Positions 58,637 through 64,000 of a DNA stretch of 64,000 bases are shown here, piece after piece (positions within the stretch are counted from its first letter, which is position 1; each line of letters begins with the position of its first letter). The position numbers and the translations under genes are program-made. The notes below the pieces were generated by a model. The model was given only the letters and a program-made list of their open reading frames with translations. It made no database searches and had not been told where the DNA came from. Source of the DNA: Solimonas fluminis (GTDB lineage Bacteria; Pseudomonadota; Gammaproteobacteria; Nevskiales; Nevskiaceae); contig NZ_PSNW01000002.1 of assembly GCF_002930645.1 (NCBI RefSeq), positions 372,001 through 436,000 on the forward strand. Direction: 5' to 3'.

Positions 58637-61600
58637 ATGGCCCGTTTCTTCATCGATCGCCCGATCTTCGCCTGGGTGATCTCGCTGTTCATCCTGATCG
58701 CCGGCGGCCTGGCGATCACGCAGCTGCCGATCTCGCAGTACCCGACCATCGCGCCGCCGGCGGTCGTCATCACCGCGACCTACCCCGGCGCCTCCGCCAA
58801 GATCCTGGACGAAAGCGTCACCAGCCTGATCGAGCAGGAGCTCAACGGCGCCGAGGGCCTGGAGTACGTCGAGTCCAAGAGCCAGAGCAACGGCCAGGCC
58901 ACGATCACCGCGTCCTTCCGTGTCGGCACCAACCCCGAGATCGCCTCGGTGGACGTGCAGAACCGCCTGAAGCGGGTCGAGGCGCGCCTGCCGCAGGCCG
59001 TGCGCCAGCAGGGCGTGCAGGTCAACAAGGCCACCAACAACTTCCTGCTGTTCGTGACGCTGTCGTCCAGCGACCCGAAGATCGATCCGGTGGTGCTGGG
59101 CGACTACATCTCGCGCAACGTCATCGAGAGCATCCGCCGCCTGCCCGGTGTCGGCCAGGCGCTGCTGTTCGGCACCGAGCGCGCGATGCGCGTGTGGATC
59201 GACCCGGCCAAGCTGGTGGGCCTGAACCTGACGCCGGCCGACATCGTCGCCGCCATCGAGAAGCAGAACGCCCAGGTGGCGGCCGGCATGATCGGCGGCC
59301 AGCCCTCGCCGGACACGCAGCAGATCGCCCACAGCGTCGTCGTCACCGGCCAGCTCACCACGCCCGAGGCCTTCGGCAACATCCTGCTGCGCGCCAACCC
59401 GGACGGCTCGGTGCTGCGGCTGCGCGACGTCGCCCGCGTGGAACTGGGCGGGCAGGAGTATGCCGCCACCGCGCGCCTCAACGGCCGCCCGCTGGCCGCC
59501 ATCGGCGTGCAGCTCACGCCCACCGGCAATGCCCTGGCCACGGCCGACGCGGTGCGCGAGAAGATGGAGGAGCTGAAGACCTACTTCCCCGAGGGCTTCA
59601 GCTACGACATCCCCTACGACAGCTCCGGCTTCGTGCGCATCTCGATCAAGGAGGTGGTCAAGACCCTGCTCGAGGCCGTGGTGCTGGTGTTCCTGGTGAT
59701 GTACCTGTTCCTGCAGAACCTGCGCGCCACGCTGATCCCCACCATCGTCGTGCCGGTGGCGCTGACCGGCGCCTTCGTCACCATGCTGGCGCTGGGCTTC
59801 TCGATCAACGTGCTGACCATGTTCGGACTGGTGCTGGCCATCGGCATCCTGGTGGACGACGCCATCGTGGTAGTGGAGAACGTCGAGCGCATCATGCGCG
59901 AGGAGGGCCTGTCGCCGCGCGACGCCACGGTCAAGGCCATGGGCCAGATCACCGGCGCCATCGTCGGCATCACCCTGGTGCTGACAGCCGTATTCATCCC
60001 CATGGCTTTCTTCGGCGGCTCGGTGGGTGCCATCTACAAGCAGTTCTCGCTGTCGATGGCCTCGTCGATGGTCTTCTCCGCGCTGATGGCGCTGACGCTG
60101 ACGCCGGCGCTCTGCGCCACGCTGCTCAAGCCGATCGCCCCGGGACAGCATGAGCGGCAGCGCGGCTTCTTCGGCTGGTTCAACCGCCGCTTCGAGCGCG
60201 CCACCGCCCAGTACCACGGCTCCGTGGCGCGCGTGCTGCGCCGCACCGGCCGCTACATGCTGGTCTACGCGGTGCTGCTGGTGGGCCTGGGCTGGCTGTT
60301 CCTGCGCCTGCCCAGCTCCTTCCTGCCGACCGAGGACCAGGGCTATACCCTGACCCTGGTGCAGTTGCCGCCGGGCGCCAGCATCCACCGCACCGAGCAG
60401 GTGGTGGAGCAGGTGGAGCAGTTCTTCGGCGCCGAGTCGGCGGTGTCGCGATTGGTCACGGTGGTGGGCTTCAGCTTCGCCGGCGCCGGCGAGAACGCGG
60501 CGCTGGGCTTCGCCAACCTCAAGGACTGGAGCGAGCGCAGCAAGGAGGAATCCGCGATGGCGCTGGCCGGCAAGGCCAACGGCGCGCTGTCCAGCGTGCG
60601 CGACGCGCACATCCTCAGCATCGTGCCGCCGCCGATCCCGGAACTGGGCAGCGCCACCGGCTGGGCCCTGCGCCTGCAGGACCGCGGGAGCCTGGGCCGC
60701 GACAAGCTGATCGAGGCGCGCAACCAGTTCATGGAGATGGCGCAGAAGAGTCCGGTGCTGATGAATGTCATCGTCGAGGGCCTGGAGGATGCGCCGCAGC
60801 TGCAGCTCGACGTGGACCGCGAGAAGGCCAGCGCGCTGGGCGTGTCCTTCGACGACGTCAACACCGCGCTTTCCACCGCGCTGGGGTCGGCTTACGTCAA
60901 CGACTTCCCCAGCCAGGGGCGCCAGCAGCGCGTGATCGTGCAAGCGGTGGCCGAGGCGCGCATGCAGCCGGAGGATCTGGCGGCACTGTACGTGCGCAAC
61001 GGCCGCGGCGAGATGGTGGCGTTGTCGTCCTTCGTGCAATCGCGCTGGATTCCCGGCTCGGTGCAGCTGATGCGCTACAACGGCTTCCCCACCATCGGCA
61101 TCACCGGCGACGCCGCCAGCGGCTACAGCACCGGCGAGGCCATGGCGGAGGTGGAGCGCCTGGTGGCGCAGCTGCCCAGGGGCGTGGGCTACGAATGGTC
61201 CGGCCAGTCGCGCGAGGAGAAGCTCTCCGGCGCGCAGGCACCGGCGCTGTTCCTGCTGTCCTTCCTGGCCGTATTCCTGTGCCTGGCGGCGCTCTACGAG
61301 AGCTGGTCGATTCCCTTCGCGGTGATGCTGGTGGTGCCGCTGGGCGTGCTCGGCGCGGTGCTGGGCGTGACCCTGCGCGGCATGCCGGACGACGTCTACT
61401 TCAAGGTGGGCCTGATCGCCATCATCGGCCTGTCCGCCAAGAACGCCATCCTGATCATCGAGTTCGCCAAGGACCTGCACGAGCAGGGCCGGGACCTGGT
61501 CGAGGCTACGCTGGAGGCGGTGAAGCTGCGCTTCCGCCCCATCATCATGACCTCGCTGGCCTTCATCCTCGGCGTGCTGCCGCTGGTGATCGCCGACGGC

Positions 61601-61759
61601 GCCGGCTCCGCCAGCCAGCGCGCCATCGGCACCGCCGTGATGGGCGGCATGATCGCCGCCACCGTGCTGGCCGTGTTCCTGGTGCCGGTGTTCTTCGTGG
61701 TGGTGAAGCGGCTGGTCTCGCGGCGCGCCGCACCCGCACTGGAGCCTGTCCATGAGTAA
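58637..61759 (+). CDS. RND (HAE1) multidrug efflux pump, AcrB/MexB-like
   Basis: A 1040-residue inner-membrane proton-driven pump with twelve hydrophobic helices and two large periplasmic loops. The proton-relay Asp pair is in the GILVDDAIVVVENVERIM segment of helix 4, and the start MARFFIDRPIFAWVISLFI is the standard HAE1 N-terminus. The full AcrB length is conserved. It exports hydrophobic drugs, solvents or dyes. Its last eight bases overlap the outer-membrane channel gene. Confidence 0.94.
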   Translation: MARFFIDRPIFAWVISLFILIAGGLAITQLPISQYPTIAPPAVVITATYPGASAKILDESVTSLIEQELNGAEGLEYVESKSQSNGQATITASFRVGTNPEIASVDVQNRLKRVEARLPQAVRQQGVQVNKATNNFLLFVTLSSSDPKIDPVVLGDYISRNVIESIRRLPGVGQALLFGTERAMRVWIDPAKLVGLNLTPADIVAAIEKQNAQVAAGMIGGQPSPDTQQIAHSVVVTGQLTTPEAFGNILLRANPDGSVLRLRDVARVELGGQEYAATARLNGRPLAAIGVQLTPTGNALATADAVREKMEELKTYFPEGFSYDIPYDSSGFVRISIKEVVKTLLEAVVLVFLVMYLFLQNLRATLIPTIVVPVALTGAFVTMLALGFSINVLTMFGLVLAIGILVDDAIVVVENVERIMREEGLSPRDATVKAMGQITGAIVGITLVLTAVFIPMAFFGGSVGAIYKQFSLSMASSMVFSALMALTLTPALCATLLKPIAPGQHERQRGFFGWFNRRFERATAQYHGSVARVLRRTGRYMLVYAVLLVGLGWLFLRLPSSFLPTEDQGYTLTLVQLPPGASIHRTEQVVEQVEQFFGAESAVSRLVTVVGFSFAGAGENAALGFANLKDWSERSKEESAMALAGKANGALSSVRDAHILSIVPPPIPELGSATGWALRLQDRGSLGRDKLIEARNQFMEMAQKSPVLMNVIVEGLEDAPQLQLDVDREKASALGVSFDDVNTALSTALGSAYVNDFPSQGRQQRVIVQAVAEARMQPEDLAALYVRNGRGEMVALSSFVQSRWIPGSVQLMRYNGFPTIGITGDAASGYSTGEAMAEVERLVAQLPRGVGYEWSGQSREEKLSGAQAPALFLLSFLAVFLCLAALYESWSIPFAVMLVVPLGVLGAVLGVTLRGMPDDVYFKVGLIAIIGLSAKNAILIIEFAKDLHEQGRDLVEATLEAVKLRFRPIIMTSLAFILGVLPLVIADGAGSASQRAIGTAVMGGMIAATVLAVFLVPVFFVVVKRLVSRRAAPALEPVHE

Positions 61760-63164
61760 GACGATCTTCCGCCTCGGCGCCTGGACGCTGGCCCTGGCGA
61801 TGGCCGGCTGCACGCTGGCACCGCGCTACGAGCGGCCTGCGCTGCCGGTGGCCGCGCAGTACCCGGCCGGCGACAGCGTGCCGGCCCGCGACGCCGTGGA
61901 ACTGGGCTGGCGCGAGATGTTCACCGATGCGCGCCTGCAGGCCCTGATCGCCGCCGCGCTGGAGAACAACCGCGACCTGCGCACGGCGGTGCTGAATGCC
62001 GAACGCGCCCAGGCGCTGTACCGCGTGCAGCGTGCCGGGCAACTGCCGCAGATCGACGCGCAGGGCAGCCTGACGCGCGGCCGCACGCCGGCCGACCTGA
62101 GCGCCACCGGCGCCGCCGTCACCGGCAGCGAGTACCAGGTGGGCCTGGGCATCACCGCCTTCGAGCTGGACCTGTTCGGCCGCGTGCGCAGCCTCAAGGA
62201 TGCCGCGCTGGCGGAGTACCTGGCCACGGCAGAGGCGCGCGATGCCGCGCGCATCGCGCTGATCGCCGAGGTGGCCAAGGCCTGGCTTGCGGACCTGGCA
62301 CTGCGCGAGCAGATGGACCTCGCCCGCAAGACCCTGGAGGCGCGCAGCGAGGCACTGACGCTGGCGCGCCAGCGCTACGAGGCCGGCGCCTCCTCGGCGC
62401 TGGACCTCAAGCTGGTGGAGACGCTGGTGGAGTCGGCCCGCGTGGCGGTGGCCACGCTGACGCGCCGCAGTGCCCAGGCTGGCAATGCCCTGAGCCTGGT
62501 GGTGGGCGCGCCGGTGGCGCGGGGCGAGGATGCGTCCCTGCTGTCGGACCAGCAGTTCGTCGCCGACCTGCCTGCCGGCCTGCCTTCGCAGCTGCTGGCG
62601 CAGCGTCCGGACCTGCGCGCCGCCGAACTGCGCCTGCAGTCGGCCAACGCCAGCATCGGTGCCGCGCGCGCCGCGTTCTTCCCGCGCATCTCCCTGACCG
62701 CCGGCATCGGCAGCGCCTCGCCGGAGCTGTCGGAGCTGTTCGAAGCCGGCAGCCGCAGCTGGTCCTTCGTGCCGCAGATCACGCTGCCGATCTTCGACGC
62801 CGGCCGCAACCGCGCCAACCTGCGCGTGTCGCAGGTCGACCGCGACCTGGCCGTGGCCGGCTACGAGCGCAGCATCCAGGCGGCTTTCCGTGAAGTGGCC
62901 GACGCGCTGGCGGCGCGCGGCAGCTTCGAGGAGCAGGTGGAGGCACAGGAGCGCCTGCGCCAGGGCCAGGCGGATCGCCTGCAGCTCGCCGAGCAGCGCT
63001 ACAAGGCCGGCATCGCCAGCTATCTCGATGTGCTGGATGCGCAGCGCGAATTGTTCGATGCCGAGCAGGACCTGGTGGAGGCGCGCCAGCAGCGGCTGCT
63101 GAACCTCGTGGACCTGTACCGTGCCCTGGGCGGCGGCCTGCGCGAGCGCGGCACAGGTGCCTGA
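61752..63164 (+). CDS. Outer-membrane efflux lipoprotein (OprM/NodT family)
   Basis: A 470-residue TolC-like channel lipoprotein. The signal ends in lipobox AMAGC, followed by TLAPRYERPALP. Two repeats of the outer-membrane efflux domain (about 60-260 and 280-460) have the usual coiled-coil Ala/Leu/Arg composition and YEAGASSALDL / YKAGIASYLDVLDAQR motifs. It forms the outer-membrane exit of the tripartite pump. It is translationally coupled to the pump gene. Confidence 0.93.
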   Translation: MSKTIFRLGAWTLALAMAGCTLAPRYERPALPVAAQYPAGDSVPARDAVELGWREMFTDARLQALIAAALENNRDLRTAVLNAERAQALYRVQRAGQLPQIDAQGSLTRGRTPADLSATGAAVTGSEYQVGLGITAFELDLFGRVRSLKDAALAEYLATAEARDAARIALIAEVAKAWLADLALREQMDLARKTLEARSEALTLARQRYEAGASSALDLKLVETLVESARVAVATLTRRSAQAGNALSLVVGAPVARGEDASLLSDQQFVADLPAGLPSQLLAQRPDLRAAELRLQSANASIGAARAAFFPRISLTAGIGSASPELSELFEAGSRSWSFVPQITLPIFDAGRNRANLRVSQVDRDLAVAGYERSIQAAFREVADALAARGSFEEQVEAQERLRQGQADRLQLAEQRYKAGIASYLDVLDAQRELFDAEQDLVEARQQRLLNLVDLYRALGGGLRERGTGA

Positions 63165-63176
63165 TGAAGCCCAAGC

Positions 63177-64000
63177 TCAGGGCCCCGGCGCGGCATCCTT
63201 CGCGCGGAAGACATTGGGCGAGGCCGAGGTCCACTTGCGGAAGGCGCGGCAGAAGTTGCTGGTGTCCGAGTAGCCCAGCCGTTCCGCGATCTGCTCCACC
63301 GACAGGGCCGTGCTGCGCAGCAGGCGGATGCTCTCGGCGCGGCGCGTTTCTTCCAGCAGCCGGTGGAAGCTGGTGCGGTGCTCCTTCAACTTGCGCTTGA
63401 GCGTGCGGCTGGACATGTGCAGCCGCCGCGCGATCCGTTCCAGGCCCGGATAGTCGCCCTGCGCGTCACGCAGCATCGCGCGCACCTGCCCCGGAATGTC
63501 GCCGGCGAAGCCGAGCTGCTCCAGCTCGCGCCGGCATTGCTCCTCCACCATCCGGGCCGTCACCGGATTGGCCGTGTCGGGCCGCAGGTCCAGGTAGGTC
63601 GAGCGGAAGCGCAGCTGGCTGGAGCCCATGTCGAAACGCATCGGCGGCAGGCGTTCGCGGTAGCGCGCGTAGTACGGCGGCTCCGGGCTGTCGAACCACA
63701 GCTGGATCTCCGGCATGCGATGACCCGTCAGCGCCGGCGCCACGCGCGACATGCCGACCAGGAACAGATCCAGCAGGCATTGGCGCACGGCGGCGTTGAG
63801 CGGCATCGCCTCGGAGATCTCGATGGCCGCATGCCCGCCGTCCGTGAACAGCCGCATGCGGAACATCGGCAGGCGCAGTTGCAGGAACTTCACGCTCAGC
63901 TCGATCGCCTCGCGCAGCGTGGACGAGCTGATCATCCCGTAGCCCATCAGGCCGTGCGAGGTCAGGCTGCTGTGCAGGCCGATCTCATAGCCCAGCGCCG
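63177..64000 (-). CDS. AraC family regulator with N-terminal sensor domain (5' end outside window)
   Basis: At least 274 codons of an OruR-like AraC regulator. The N-terminal sensor part (ALGYEIGLHSSLTSHGLMGYGMISSSTLREAIEL) is open to the window edge, so the start lies beyond. The C-terminal double helix-turn-helix is complete (LERIARRLHMSSRTLKRKLKEHRTSFHRLL, VEQIAERLGYSDTSNFCRAFRKWT). It converges with the efflux operon, 12 bases apart, so regulation of that operon is not implied. Confidence 0.87.
   Translation of the reverse strand, partial: ALGYEIGLHSSLTSHGLMGYGMISSSTLREAIELSVKFLQLRLPMFRMRLFTDGGHAAIEISEAMPLNAAVRQCLLDLFLVGMSRVAPALTGHRMPEIQLWFDSPEPPYYARYRERLPPMRFDMGSSQLRFRSTYLDLRPDTANPVTARMVEEQCRRELEQLGFAGDIPGQVRAMLRDAQGDYPGLERIARRLHMSSRTLKRKLKEHRTSFHRLLEETRRAESIRLLRSTALSVEQIAERLGYSDTSNFCRAFRKWTSASPNVFRAKDAAPGP

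Overview
The window is high-GC, densely coded DNA from a free-living Gram-negative bacterium. Type IV pilus minor pilins with PilY1, an AcrAB/OprM-type RND pump, SoxR, PriA, YcaC, many lipoproteins and Pseudomonas/Xanthomonas-style REP palindromes point to a gammaproteobacterium. The RoxA-like cytochromes and the wax-ester-synthase cluster would suit a hydrocarbon- or lipid-using Nevskiales, Steroidobacter or Xanthomonadales relative; that placement is inference. No rRNA, tRNA, CRISPR array, insertion sequence or prophage was seen.

Layout. 1-7355: three tandem multihaem cytochromes of the rubber-oxygenase (RoxA/LatA) family, with a TetR regulator and paired operators between the first and second; the third carries an extra N-terminal haem domain. 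7515-12858: TerC, HisC, two hot-dog thioesterases, an alkyltransferase-like protein and a zinc alcohol dehydrogenase, interrupted by a low-GC insert with an orphan treble-clef protein. 12886-20381: repeats around a GIY-YIG gene, UvrD, MtfA, a SPOR protein, ArgS, and a manganese exporter behind a yybP-ykoY riboswitch. 20393-24855: PriA, then a sigma-factor cluster with small charged proteins. 25034-32228: sterol-desaturase-like hydroxylase, DMT transporter, a degraded MFS fragment, a SoxR/quinone-oxidoreductase pair around a perfect SoxR box, Ogt, AraC, VOC, DUF3237 and rhomboid genes.

32239-41737: an AraC regulator divergent from an M24-SDR-wax synthase-cupin run, a LysR/pirin/YcaC unit, a deaminase, an SH3 protein and a cysteine-rich MarR. 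41946-46507 is the most distinctive part. An ECF sigma factor, its zinc-binding anti-sigma factor, a DUF4382 lipoprotein, a GPGNNNGQ-repeat protein and a TPR plus beta-barrel outer-membrane protein lie in one direction. Three matches to GGAACC-N16-CGTGTA sit before the sigma gene, inside its 3' end (before the anti-sigma gene) and past the barrel gene, upstream of the minor-pilin operon. They read as the ECF factor's own promoters. They suggest an autoregulated envelope or surface-export system that may also feed the pilus genes.

47021-53674: pilE-pilV-pilW-pilX-pilY1-fimT. 53750-56466: queuosine-precursor transporter, a DUF5924/DUF2914 membrane protein and two small unknowns. 56517-64000: AcrR-type TetR regulator, an RND tripartite pump with an operator between -35 and -10, and an AraC regulator cut by the window end.
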